Of a stretch of 60,000 bases of DNA, positions 1 to 9,705 are shown piece after piece. A program made the translations under genes and the position numbers. Position 1 is the stretch's first letter; each line of letters begins with the position of its first letter. The notes below the pieces were generated by a model. The model searched no databases. It had not been told where the DNA came from and was given only the letters and a program-made list of their open reading frames with translations. This stretch comes from Mesostigma viride (lineage: Eukaryota; Streptophyta; Mesostigmatophyceae; Mesostigmatales; Mesostigmataceae): NCBI GenBank assembly GCA_009746045.1, contig RPFO01000256.1, forward strand, positions 1,805,829 to 1,865,828. Reading direction: 5' to 3'.

Positions 1-36
1 TGCGCAAGCGGGTGGCTGGGCCGGTCGGTTACTTAC

Positions 37-277
37 TTGTTGCCCAGCTTGCTAGTGAAAAGCCTATGACAGCAAACCAGGACATGGTGGACATGGTGGG
101 TGGTCACTGAGCACAACGCGCGCAGAGAGATGAAAGGCGAAAGCAGAAGAAGGGTAAAGCAGAAACAGGGCAACACGGACATTCCCCGGCCTACTGTCCC
201 GGTGGACCGTGTGTGAACACGAACACTGTGCACGGACAGGGGACAAGGGCTTGCCTGCTGTGGCTTAGGTGCAGCCG

Positions 278-312
<35 letters not shown>

Positions 313-1019
313 CCATGTCCCCCGTCAACCCCTACAGGATTGTGTCTAGCCTTGTGTGCCAGTGACTGGCTGTAAGAAAATGAGAGGCATGCTAGTGAAT
401 CACGAAACATGCCAATGGCGAAATCGGCTGACCGACTGGCCAGGAGGCAGCCGTAAGCCAAAAGGATGGTAGAGTAAAGCCATGAGGGGGATGGCTGTGG
501 CATGGTGAGTGCCCATAAAATGACATGGAGTCTTGGTAGGTTGAGGACATCATATACTTGTGAATGTATGATGTTGCTGATGCCCCCACGCCCCAGGTCA
601 GCGTGAGGAGTCCCTGCCACCATCTTGCTGTGTATCAATCAGGTATGGATCAAGCCTACTTGTACACTTTGTAACCCGTGACTCTCCAAACCAAGGAGGC
701 ATGCGAACTGATCGAAAGAATGTCCGCGTGGAGCGTTAGGCCCACCCTTGAGCACGGCCGTGACGTACCTGCCGTATCGCTCCGTAAACCTCGGTTGGTA
801 TTTTTGGTGGGCGCGCGCGCGGATGTATGGCACGACGATGACCTTGTCGTATAGCTTGGCCAGCGCGGCCCTCGCCGCGTTACTGACATCTTCCGTGATC
901 ATGATCACCAGGTCGGCTTGCGCGCCCACCTCCCGCAGCGTCCCCGCGAGAACGAGCGCTCCGCCCACGTAATTGTCGCCCATCATCACCAGGGTTACAT
1001 AGGCTCGGTTTCTCTCCAT
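37..1019 (-). CDS. GT8-like glycosyltransferase, N-terminal exons only (partial at left edge)
   Basis: The first exon is 1019-769: ATG, then 83 codons plus two bases, ending at a donor with an AG|GTACGT context. The peptide opens with a YVTLV beta strand, GDNYVGGALVLAGTLRE, a second strand DLVIMITEDVS and then YDKVIVVPYI. This is the nucleotide-sugar binding start of glycosyltransferase family 8 (glycogenin/galactinol-synthase type), which transfers a sugar from a nucleotide donor. The DxD metal motif is expected further downstream and is not in the window. A possible second exon of 27 nt lies at 63-37 (acceptor CATAG, donor GTAAGTAA); it keeps the frame and adds LFTSKLGN. The rest of the gene lies beyond position 1. 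The gene is divergent from the RING/TRAF gene. The family call is by motif memory; the acceptor substrate cannot be told. Confidence is good for exon 1 and modest for the micro-exon. Confidence 0.6.
278..309. repeat. Poly-C tract (32 nt)
   Basis: An uninterrupted run of C in the intron after the first GT8 exon. Its true length is probably unstable and hard to assemble. Confidence 0.95.
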
Positions 1020-2296
1020 CCTGCTTAGACTTCTTCACCGTCAAGGGGAGGGAGTGGCCGGCGAGGAGCGGGTATGGCATGCCAATTACAGTTTCCACTG
1101 AATCCAGGCGATTCCAATATCGTTAGGCACCCAGGCGACTAATTCATCCATGATGCAAGCAACAACATTTCTCATCTAAATCATAGATGCTAAACCAACT
1201 CCTGAGAGCAACCGGTCTGCCTTCGTGGCCATTGCCAAAAGATAAACCCAAATTATATCTGAAAATGCCCGTTATAGCCAACGATGGTCGGAGCAGGCGG
1301 AAATTAGGGGCCTGACAAATGAGCAAGATTGCTAACAGAACGATTGCCTGAACTGTAACAGGTAGCTAGGGCAAATCTGGGAGCGGTGATGCCGTGAATC
1401 GTGATGGTAGAATTATTTCGTGTTGGTTAAGTACCGTAGTGCTTCGAAACTAACGGCTGAATCCCAAGTCACGTGTCGACGCCGGCTGCGCGGCCGGCGA
1501 CAACCCGCGCCGCGCCGCATTACTTCGGGTTTGATGCGTGGGACGCTTGACCGCTACATAGCTTGACCGCTTTTTGACCGCAAACGTGACCCGCGTATCT
1601 CCGCGATGCGCCTACAGCACACGTGCGGGGGTTGAACTTGGCCTACTTGGCCTGTCGAAACCTGCCTGTCGAAGCACAGTGGATAATTGTAAAGATCTGG
1701 CGGGAGACGAGCATGCTGGGCGGGATATTTGAAATGGAGCAGTTCTTACTGGCCGAAGTAGCGCTTTTCGGGCGGGAGAAAATATTTGAACCTGAAGGCA
1801 CGTTGGCGGGAGATGGGGAAAGTGAAAAAGGCACGGTCAACTCCAGGATCAACAAGAGGCGGGAGATCTTTGAACGCCAAGAGCAACGTGGCGGGACATC
1901 CCGGGCACGTGAAAAGACGCAGGCCCACTGTAGGAACGTCGTCTCGCTCACTGACTCAAGACTTCCAAGCCTCTTGCATTTCTGCACTCAAAACCATTTC
2001 AACGACGCTCGATTACGAAGCATCCAGCTTGGCATTGACCGACGTGTTCGTGCTAAGGACGCATCGGTGCGCATGCCCGTGCAGAATTGACCGGCATCAA
2101 CCGGCGAGGCTGTGACACATTTCCAGTCAGGCAGCACTGTTGACCATCCGTCGTGGCACCTGTAATTCGCAATTGCAGCTGAAGGGTGAAGTTATTTTAA
2201 CCCTAAAACATATCCCGGCCAAAAGCATCCAAAAGCATTCGTCCTCTGTCCTGTACCGACGTCCACATTGTTCGGTTTCGGCCAATACTCCACATC
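1020..2296. promoter_or_regulatory. Divergent promoter region between the GT8 and RING/TRAF genes
   Basis: Between two divergently transcribed start codons. It holds a GC-rich patch (about 1470-1620), several CACGTG boxes (near 1470, 1620 and 1908) and six GGCGGGA motifs on the plus strand (1699, 1719, 1771, 1805, 1858, 1890). No conserved protein is seen in its open frames. Confidence 0.45.
1699..1896 (+). promoter_or_regulatory. Cluster of six E2F-like GGCGGGA motifs
   Basis: GGCGGGA occurs at 1699, 1719, 1771, 1805, 1858 and 1890, all in one orientation, 400-600 bp before the RING/TRAF start codon. Three copies (1719, 1771, 1858) are followed within about 15 nt by TTTGAA. GGCGGGA matches the core bound by E2F/DP factors (TTSSCGC and its complement). 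Binding is inferred; the motif could instead be a degenerate short repeat. Confidence 0.35.
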
Positions 2297-4912
2297 ATGG
2301 GCTTCGACACTGCACGCCTAGTGCAGCAACCCGCGCCGGAGGACCTGCTGTGCATCATATGCAGGGATATTCTGGAGGATCCTGTGGAGGGCAGCTGCGA
2401 GCATCCCGCTTGCCGAGCTTGCCTGCTCCCGTGGCTTGACAGGACGCAGGCATGCCCGCAGTGCCGGGCGTGTCTACCCGAGAGCAGACTGAAACCCGCT
2501 CATCGGCACATTCGGAATCGGCTGGACGCGCTAACGGTCACGTGCGACAACGCCCACGACGGCTGCCACGAGATACTGAGGTTGGACGCGCTGCCGCGCC
2601 ACGTGCAAGAGACGTGCGGCGCCGCCAGCATGACGTGCCCATTCCCAGGGTGCCAGATGGACGGTATCCAGCGGCAGCACCTGCACAAGCATATCGACCG
2701 TTGCCCGCGCCGACTGGTGCGCTGTCCCTCGTGCAACTCGCTGATGGAACAAGGGCAGGCGCATGTAAGTGGAGACACGCAGCCTATTCTGCAATTTGAT
2801 GTGTCTGTGTACATGTGTTCGTCTATGTTTGTGCATGGAACAATTGTGTGGGTGTTCGAGGGTGGGGGGATGGGTGGGTTTTCTCTGTGGACTCGCCACA
2901 CCCACGCTTTGTTTGCATGTGCTTCAGTGGACTAATGGGCAGCTGCCCGATTTCGTGAGTTCATTGGCAACCACACCTTGGCGCCCTATCGGTCGCTGCC
3001 GGCTCACCAAGCCAACTGCCAATGCGTGGTTTGCCCGATGTGCCCCCCACCACCCCCCACCACCCACCACCCACCACCCCTTCCCCCTCAGGTGCATCGG
3101 TTGCAGGCCTGCCCGCACGCAGCGGTGCCTTGCAACAACCACGGAGGGTGCGGCCAGATAGTCGCACGTGCTGACTTGGCTCACCATGTACACCACGAGT
3201 GCAGCAGAACGCTGCTGCCTTGCTCCATGCTGGGGTGTGAAGAGCTGGTGGGTTCTAAATTTAGCAATCGGTGGGTTCTTTATTATTTTTCTTGGCGAGC
3301 CGTGGTGTGGGCGATAGCTGAAGGACTAGGCATCGCACAATACGAGTTTGGAGCGTCGGTTGCATATTTGGTGCAGCAGTTTGTGATCGGTGTTTGGGCG
3401 TAAACTCGCATGCGTTTCTCACACCGCTCTGCTACAACACTACGGCTGTCCCCATGAATCAGTGGCTGTTGATTTGTTGAGTCTATATAATGAACTCCCT
3501 CTTCAAAGGTTAAAAGCCAAAGTGGTTGATATTATTACTTGCAGTGGACTCTTCCTAAAACTAATTTATTTACTCGTAACTGCGTCACGTGAGTGTCTTC
3601 GTAGAACCCTTGGCGCGAACTAGGAACCTTTTGCTTGAATTGACCCTTGAATGCTGCCAGGGGTGTCCCCGGTCCCATGAACCTCACACCTTGCATCCGC
3701 CCGCCCCGCACCTCCTGCCCCCACCCTGGCCCGCCACTCCCCCCGCAGGTGGCACGTGTGGACATGGACCGCCACCTGAGCCTGCTCCCCCTCCACCTTG
3801 GCAAGCTCACCCGCTACACGCAGCGGCTGAGCGCGACCGCCGAGACGCGCCAGGTGGCGAGCGACCGCCAGCTGGCGGAGGCGAGGGAAGCCATTGCGCG
3901 GCTGGAGGGAAGGCTCCGGGCTGCGAACACAAGAATCGTGGAACTGGAGAGGGTGTCGCGTGCACGAGGGGCTGTGTGCACAGGGGAGCGGGCACAAGGG
4001 GACCTGTGCGTGCCTGGCCTCGTGCACGCCACACCTTGTGGCCTCCAAACCGGAGGGGAGGAGGGATCGAGGAATCAGTCCTCTGTGGATATGGGTAGCA
4101 AAGAGGCCGGCGTGCTTGCCGCGCAGGATGGGTTATCCACACAGGAGGTGTTTCCCACGCGGGAGGATGTGATGGAACCCAGCGGAGACAAGGATGATGG
4201 CGCTGTCTCAAGGATGAGCGGACCCTGGGAGCACTTTGCTTTTACAACGACGGTGTCCGCAACAGCAGCCATGACACGGGCAGCAGACGCAGAAGCAGCC
4301 GGCGCGCGTACTGTGGGGCATGTTTGCAGCCAGCACGGCGCCGGCGCGAGGGACGCGGCCGCTCGACTCTGCTCCCTCGTGCTGCCGTACGGCACGGTTC
4401 TCGGTCGGCTGTTCCCTGCCCTTGGCCCCGAGGTACGCAGTCGGCGTCTTGCAGTGTATTCTAGCATCGCGTTTTCTTGATATTCGCGGGGTTGCGCGCG
4501 TTTACTGCAGGGACATGGCGCCTTTTGATTCGATGGCTTTCGCTAGCTGTCTGCCATTCTTGGCTGTGCTGAACCGTTGGCAAGAGTTTGTGCCTTTCAC
4601 AGTAAGAGTGGTACCAGGGCCGCCAGGCTTTGGAGCTAGCCATTTTGCTTCTGCTTTTGAAGTATAGGATTAACATGGCACAATAGGGTAAAGTGTAGGA
4701 TTGATTCATCGTTTGGACACGGGTCATACCGTTTGGCGAAGCTAGCCAATTCCTGTTTTCCTGTTTGCATGTGTTGTAGAGAATCCCAGCTGCCGTCCAA
4801 AAGTGGCTGCTGACTGCTGAGGCCTGCATGTTTCTGGCTTGCTTGTCATGCCTGCCCCTCACTCCCACAGGCTCAGGGCAGCAGTGCGCCGACCAACGCC
4901 CAGGGTGTCTAA
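2297..4912 (+). CDS. RING finger / TRAF-type zinc-finger protein (probable E3 ubiquitin ligase)
   Basis: Four exons join in phase 0: 2297-2764, 3092-3247, 3749-4432 and 4871-4912 (TAA), giving about 449 residues. Residues ~18-60 form a C3HC4 RING (CIIC, CEHPACRAC, CPQC). Cys/His-rich TRAF-type fingers follow at ~75-210 (CDNAHDGCHE, TCPFPGCQ, RCPSCN, CPHAAVPCNNHGGC, CSMLGCEEL, each with its paired H-x3-H/C). A helical stretch follows at ~225-275 (Q/E/R-rich, probable coiled coil), then a low-complexity tail. No MATH domain is seen, so this is the TRAF6-like N-terminal half only. The family usually ubiquitinates substrates and oligomerises through the coil; the target is unknown. The ATG was chosen because the RING follows directly. 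If the GAG|GTACGC donor at 4432 is not used, exon 3 reads on to a stop at 4480. The last exon is the least certain part. Confidence 0.75.
3042..3091 (+). repeat. Pyrimidine-rich CCACCA tract before a 3' splice site
   Basis: A short CCACCA-type repeat passes into CCCCTTCCCCCTCAG, the acceptor of RING/TRAF exon 2. The repeat seems to serve as, or to have grown out of, the polypyrimidine tract. Confidence 0.6.
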
Positions 4913-5539
4913 CCGGGGACTGGCAAATAGGATAGAATAGAGTGTAACATGCTATACAAACCGTAGTAGGCTAGTAGCATAACTAGTAGTAAAATTAGGA
5001 CGATACCCTAATGATGTCGTATTGAGTGACCCTTGGGGCTGCGCACCTTAGTATATCGCACAGTGATCCAAGCGAGCTCACCCTCGCCCAGGTGTTGCCC
5101 TGGATACAGCCTACGCTGACACCGTGCGGGTCAAAGGGTGGCGTCCGCGTTGGCACATGTGCTAGAGTTAGGTGCACCTGGGTAAGGCCAGGTGAGTTTG
5201 TGCAGCTACTTCCCCAGCTGCGTGTGCAAGGCCCAAGATATTGGGCCAGAAAGAGTAAAGTATGACGATTAACGGCTTTGTCGCTGTGGCCAAGTTCGGC
5301 CTAGTAAGCAGATGAACCAGCTCTGCTAGGTTAGAAACAAGGGCTTAATCAAAGGGAGGGCAATTAGCAGGACATTTTCATTTCGATGGCACCATGTTTG
5401 TGGTTTTGCCTGAGAGGAACCCTCATGGAAATGTTATTTTCAAGAAGTATTGGTTAATTAATCAACTAATTAAGAACATACCCCCGTGGGGAGGATATGT
5501 GACAAAAACGACTAATTACAAGCAGACTATTTACTCGCT
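4913..5539. other. Non-coding spacer, AT-richer
   Basis: 3' flank of the RING/TRAF gene followed by AT-rich sequence with TTAATTAA runs near 5450-5475. No gene is recognised. Confidence 0.5.
4943..4947 (+). terminator. Possible TGTAA poly(A) signal of the RING/TRAF gene
   Basis: TGTAA lies about 30 nt after the proposed stop at 4912. TGTAA is the usual polyadenylation signal in chlorophyte green algae. With the lineage unknown, one pentamer is weak evidence. Confidence 0.2.
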
Positions 5540-6036
5540 GTGCTTATTTGTGCCGACAACATCACTCTCCTTGAGCAGCCAGCGTCTGCATGCCCAACTT
5601 GGACTGCCTGGCTCTCGAGGCCCGGGCTGTTCCATCGTCTCGAAATCAGCCCCAAGACGGAGGCCATGATGGCCCTCGGCCTGGCCGGCCCCCCCCCGTC
5701 AGAGCCGGCTCCGCCTCTTATTAGACGGCACCCCAGTTCCCTTCCCCGCTTTCGGTCGCTAGCTTCAAGCTGCTAGGCAGCTGGCTCCCCGACTGCGAGG
5801 ACGACATGACGACCCGTCCGATTTGTACAGTTTGTATGGCCTCAGGCTGTGCCCCAGTGCCAGGCACAGCTCCACGATCACCGCGGTCGCTGGTAGAGCA
5901 ACCCCGCCCTGCCCCGGACTGTCAAACGCGACCTCTTCAAGGTCGTCATCTTGACGATCCTGACCTATATGGAGCCGAGACATGGACACTGACGCAGGAG
6001 CTGGAGCAGCAACTCGACGGCGTGGTCACCACGTGA
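5540..6036 (+). pseudogene. Decayed LINE reverse-transcriptase C-terminal fragment
   Basis: One frame near 5540-5680 reads LICADNITLLEQ (the RT FADD/YADD box, with the second Asp changed to Asn) and then EISPKTEAMMALG, like the conserved segment after the RT active site. A second frame at 5925-6036 reads LYGAETWTLTQELEQQLDG, like the RT-downstream region of non-LTR retrotransposons. The pieces are in different frames, the active-site Asp is lost, and nothing upstream is intact, so this is a dead 5'-truncated copy. Confidence 0.65.
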
Positions 6037-6109
6037 CCACGATGCTACATATAGTGCGCTTTTTTCCATTCAGCATGCACATTCGCCATGAGGATTTGTA
6101 TGCTGATTT

Positions 6110-6345
6110 ACCATAATCATGAATTTATTAACATAACTCCATCGGGAGCTTATGTAACACATAGCCCTGAGAGGGGCATAAATGCTTTGTAATGCATTCT
6201 GAGCCGACAACCTGCAGGTTGGGGGATGTAAACCGCCACCTACTCTGGGTGCACACGGGTGCACCTGCACCACCATACCATACCATGATGTATCATACCT
6301 AAAAGGCCTGGCATGGGGTGGAAGACTATTATGGCTAGGCAATTA
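6110..6345. repeat. Dispersed repeat family A, copy 1
   Basis: Shares with 8470-8735 and 10590-10830 an ordered set of blocks: ACAT(A/G)(A/T)CTCC with GGGAG, GTA(A/G)CACAT, a GGGGCATA block, ACATTCT(G/A)(A/G)GC, CCTGCA(A/G)GGT, GGTGCAC with GCACCTGCACC, and (in copies 1 and 2) TCATACCTAA with GGCCTGGC. An ATTA-rich run borders it. Probably a non-coding part (UTR) of the retroelement family found here. Confidence 0.6.
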
Positions 6346-6365
6346 ATTAATTAATTATAATTAAA

Positions 6366-6600
6366 CTCGTGCTCCCGTTGGGGAGTCACGGAGCACCGAA
6401 GTGCTTTTAATCCCTGTGTGTGCACAACAGGAGAAAGGGCAGAGACCCCCAGTCTCCTTCATGCCAAAGGCATGCCACAGCTGCATTCGGGCGCGCTAGC
6501 TAAAAGACATGCTAACGATCCGGCAAACTGTGGGTGCAATAAGACCCATGTGAGCATATCATAGCAAGGAGCGTGGGCAAGTAATCTGATCGAGGCCATG
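6366..6600 (+). repeat. Inverted dispersed repeat B, left copy
   Basis: The reverse complement of 8755-8980. Shared blocks include the GCTCCCGTTGGGGAGTCAC region, GAAGTGCTTTTAATCCCTGT, CCTTCATGCC and GTGGGCAAGTAATCTGA. Both copies end in an AATTAATTAATT run. Confidence 0.75.
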
Positions 6601-6769
6601 ACGTAGCATGGCTGTACAAAGACTAAGCTAAGGCTGTGGCTGGTTGTGTACCGTGTGTGAGCGGTGCACGTGACTACGTATGGTGGCACAGCTAGGCATG
6701 CAAACATTCTAAGCATGGCTGCCATGGCAACAGTGACTACCAATGAAGTCAAGCTAGGGCTATTCTAGT

Positions 6770-7456
6770 CTAGCCCGCTGGGGGCGTCCACATCTTGTGG
6801 TTGATCATCAGGTCCCCGCCCCGCCAGTACACCTTGGGCTTCTGGGGGTCCTGCTTGTGGCGGAGGTATTCAGGCCACAGGTCACGTCGCTGCTGCTGCT
6901 GAGCGGGGGTCAGGTCGTCGTCCAGCGTCCAGGTGAGGTCGTGCAACCGCTTGCGACGAGAGAGGAACCGCTGCTGGTCCTCACGGGAGGGGAAGGTGAG
7001 AAGGACTGGTGGGGGAGCCGCCTTGTCCCGTGAGTGGGGAAGGCGGTGGCACCCACGCAGTTCTACCTCACCTACCAGGCCCATGAGGGTAAGGAGCTGG
7101 TCCTTAAGCTCGTCGGCAAGGGAGGTTGACGTCTCACCTGGCTTCTGGGGGAAGCAACGCAGCACCACCCGGCAGTCGCGGCGGGCGCGGTCGGTGGCCT
7201 CCCGTTGTTGAGCCTGGCGAAGGTCTTCAAGCTCCTGGAGCTTCGTAGCGATGGCGTCGGTGGTTGAGGCGGTCGCTGTCCGCAGCAGGTCCGCATAGGA
7301 GAGGGGCGGGAGGTCACCAGCTTCCAGCCGGGGTGGCTGGGATGCGATGGTGGCTAGGCAATGGCTAGTGCATGGCTTCTCAGCATCATGCATAGAGCAA
7401 CTGTCGATCTGCAAGGTTGCCCTCCTTGATAGAGCAACTCTCTGCTGCAAGGGCAA
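6770..7456 (-). CDS. Retrotransposon ORF1-like RNA-binding protein
   Basis: An uninterrupted frame of 228 residues. The order is: a Q/E/R-rich helical stretch (~residues 70-95, possible coiled coil), then CRVVLRCFPQKPGET, DQLLTLMGL, VELRGCHRLP, PPPVLLTFPSREDQQRFLSRR, LDDDLTPAQQQQRRDLWPE and VYWRGGDLMINHK. This matches the RRM plus C-terminal domain plan of LINE-1-type ORF1 proteins, which coat element RNA. No reverse transcriptase follows on this strand. Three broken relatives occur within 4 kb, so this is the best-kept member of a local family. Whether it is expressed, or is a non-autonomous remnant, cannot be told. Confidence 0.55.
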   Translation of the reverse strand: MPLQQRVALSRRATLQIDSCSMHDAEKPCTSHCLATIASQPPRLEAGDLPPLSYADLLRTATASTTDAIATKLQELEDLRQAQQREATDRARRDCRVVLRCFPQKPGETSTSLADELKDQLLTLMGLVGEVELRGCHRLPHSRDKAAPPPVLLTFPSREDQQRFLSRRKRLHDLTWTLDDDLTPAQQQQRRDLWPEYLRHKQDPQKPKVYWRGGDLMINHKMWTPPAG

Positions 7457-7748
7457 GCACGACTAAATAATGCTATGCATCATCTGGTACACTAGACGTG
7501 ACGGGCTCACACCCGGGCAGCCTCCTGGTTTGTCTGTAATATGGAGGCAGATGACCAGTGCGCAAGGATAGATGGCACGTAGTGATGAAGGAGACCACCC
7601 CCAAGTCTGTGGGGGCTCCGCGTGTGACTGCGTATATGGCATTCATAGCGATTCGGGCCGCGCCGCCGCGGTGCCCGCACCCCTGTGACGTACTAGGACC
7701 TGGATAGCTTACACCATCCATTCCATCCCATGTTCCCCTCCCACTGAG

Positions 7749-7898
7749 GACTTATGCTCACGTGACGCAGTCACGTGTCTATTAATGAATTAATTAATCA
7801 TCTGGTGTGGGGCCCATCATATAATAGGCATACATAAATAAATAACTAAATTAATTAATAGACACGTGACTGCGTCACGTCGCACGTGAGCATAAGTC
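7749..7898. repeat. Long inverted repeat with CACGTGAC core
   Basis: The left arm 7749-7787 and right arm 7855-7898 are reverse complements apart from one short indel in the right arm. The loop (7788-7854) is AT-rich. Each arm contains the near-palindrome CACGTGACGCAGTCACGTG. A related single arm occurs at 11245-11285. It could be a foldback (MITE-like) element; no clear target-site duplication was seen. Confidence 0.7.
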
Positions 7899-7959
7899 AT
7901 GTACATAGGCATCAGTACATGTACTGATGGCCAAGTTGGCTAAGCCTTAAACTATTCTA

Positions 7960-8165
7960 CAATACATACGTTACTGCTATAGTCCCCAGTACTAGGCTGG
8001 CCCGGTTGCTGAGGGTGCTGGGGCAGCGGGGGTCGCTTGCCAGCCAGGGCTTGTGGCCGACGTAGATGACCGCCCCCTTTCAGTACACCGGCTTCCCTGC
8101 CACTGTCTGCCGGAGCTGGAGGTAGGTCGGCCATAGCTCCCTGGCTGATTTAGGCCATACGCATC
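7960..8165 (-). pseudogene. ORF1-like fragment (3' part)
   Basis: Reads pieces equal to the end of the 6770-7456 protein (Q-W-Q-G-S-R-C-x-E-R-G-R-S in place of K-x-x-x-x-K-V-Y-W-R-G-G-D) in shifted frames, then a proline-rich tail. Broken copy. Confidence 0.45.
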
Positions 8166-8469
8166 CCAAGTTCCCATGTTACTGATTAGGCACAGGCGCC
8201 TGGGCGCCTATGAGCCGGGCACCTCGCACGCACAGATCAGGTAGACACCATGGATAGCTCAGCAGGCACCAAGCGCCCCACCCATTGAAACTGGGCGTTT
8301 CAGTGTTCTCACATAATGGGGTACCCCAGGATGCGCGCGGCCGGGGCGTATAACCCGTGCATGGACTTTCCGGGATAGACTAGGCATGGATATGTGTCAC
8401 CCACGTACGTCGCAATAGACTACCCCCAAGCCAGTGGGGGCTCCGCGTGTGACTGAGTACATACATTTA

Positions 8470-8735
8470 AAAAAATTAGTTAAATTGGAACATGTCTCCG
8501 TTGAGAGTACATATGTAGCACTGTCATATCCCTGAGAAGGAGCATATCATGGATGGCTTTTAATACATTCTGGGCTTAATTACTTCCTGCAAGGGTAAGG
8601 TGTAGTAAACTACACGTGCTCTGGATGCACATGCAGCTCTAGTGCACCTGCTACACCATGATGTTTCATACCTAAGTAAAGGCCTGGCCTGGGTACGTGG
8701 ACTTAGATATCATCATGGCTAAACGATGGCTAGGG
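8470..8735. repeat. Dispersed repeat family A, copy 2
   Basis: Same block order as the copy at 6110-6345, more diverged. It runs into GATGGCTAGGGCATGGCTTC, also found next to copy 3. Confidence 0.6.
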
Positions 8736-8754
8736 CATGGCTTCTCAGCAGATT

Positions 8755-9003
8755 CCTGGCCATGCTCAGATTACTTGCCCACGCTCCTTGTTATGATATG
8801 CTCACATGGGTCTTATTGCACCCACAGATCTTGCCGGGCTGTTTCTCGGGCCCGATTGCAGCTGTGACATGCCTCTGGCATGAAGGAGAAAGGGGGTCTC
8901 TGCCCTTTCTTCCTGTTGTGCACACACAGGGATTAAAAGCACTTCGGTGCTCGGTGACTCCCCAACGGGAGCACGAGTTAATTAATTAATTAATTAATTA
9001 ATT
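8755..9003 (-). repeat. Inverted dispersed repeat B, right copy, with (TTAA)n end
   Basis: Reverse-complement copy of 6366-6600, ending in a TTAATTAATTAA microsatellite at 8980-9003. The pair is about 2.2 kb apart and encloses the ORF1-like gene and the 7749-7898 palindrome. Confidence 0.75.
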
Positions 9004-9224
9004 CTCAGCAGAGAGTAGCTCTCTGCATTGGCAGAGCTTGGCGTAAATACTTAATGCATCATCCATGGGGAGTCCCATTATAGGCAGAGCGTGGCTAAAT
9101 TCTTATTAAGGCATCATCCATATGGGGAGGCCCATTATAGGCGCACATGCGCGTAGGCGTGTGCCGGCACGTGCTAGGCTAAGCCTGACTAACTCATCTA
9201 CACTACTGTAATATACATTCCCTA

Positions 9225-9448
9225 GACTGGGGTTGCTGGGGTCGGGCAGGCCCGGCGGGGCGCCTGCCAGGGCTTGTGGTCAACGTGGACGACCGCCCCC
9301 CTCCAGTATACTGGTTTCCCCCCTGTGCTCTAGGCCGGAGCTGTCCAGAGCATAGGTCGGCCGCCCGTCGCCGCTGTTGCTGTGCCAGGGTCAAGTCGTC
9401 GTCCAGCGCGTAGGAAGTCCAGTCCCCGAGAGCTTCTTCTTGGGGCAT
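9225..9448 (-). pseudogene. ORF1-like fragment (3' part)
   Basis: Contains LDDDLTLAQQQRR and a GGNQYTGGGRSS segment that align with the C-terminus of the protein at 6770-7456. The frame is shifted after QQQRR and the N-terminal part is missing. Confidence 0.5.
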
Positions 9449-9705
9449 TTAAGAAACAACAGCTTCAGTCCGCCATGTAAGTTGAGGATCACGGGGGCTG
9501 GGCCAGCCTTACCCCGCGCGCGGGGAAGGCGGACAGCCAACATCCGCAGCTCACCAGTGAGTTGCATGCATGGGGGCAAGAATGCCGCCGCTTATATAAA
9601 CGCTATGGCAAGAGACTCCGAGTTCTCACCTGCCGGCTGGATTCGAAGTGCTTGACGATGACATTGTGGCTGCGCTGCCCAGGTGAGGTCGGTCTCCTCG
9701 CGGAG

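Noticed and set aside
1623-2115. Open frames of 109-155 residues upstream of the RING/TRAF gene
   Set aside because: Overlapping frames on both strands, basic low-complexity peptides with no motif, and they coincide with the GGCGGGA cluster.
3589-4211. Alternative frames overlapping RING/TRAF exon 3
   Set aside because: Shadows of a GC-rich coding exon. Only one frame joins the zinc-finger exon in phase and gives a coiled-coil-like peptide.
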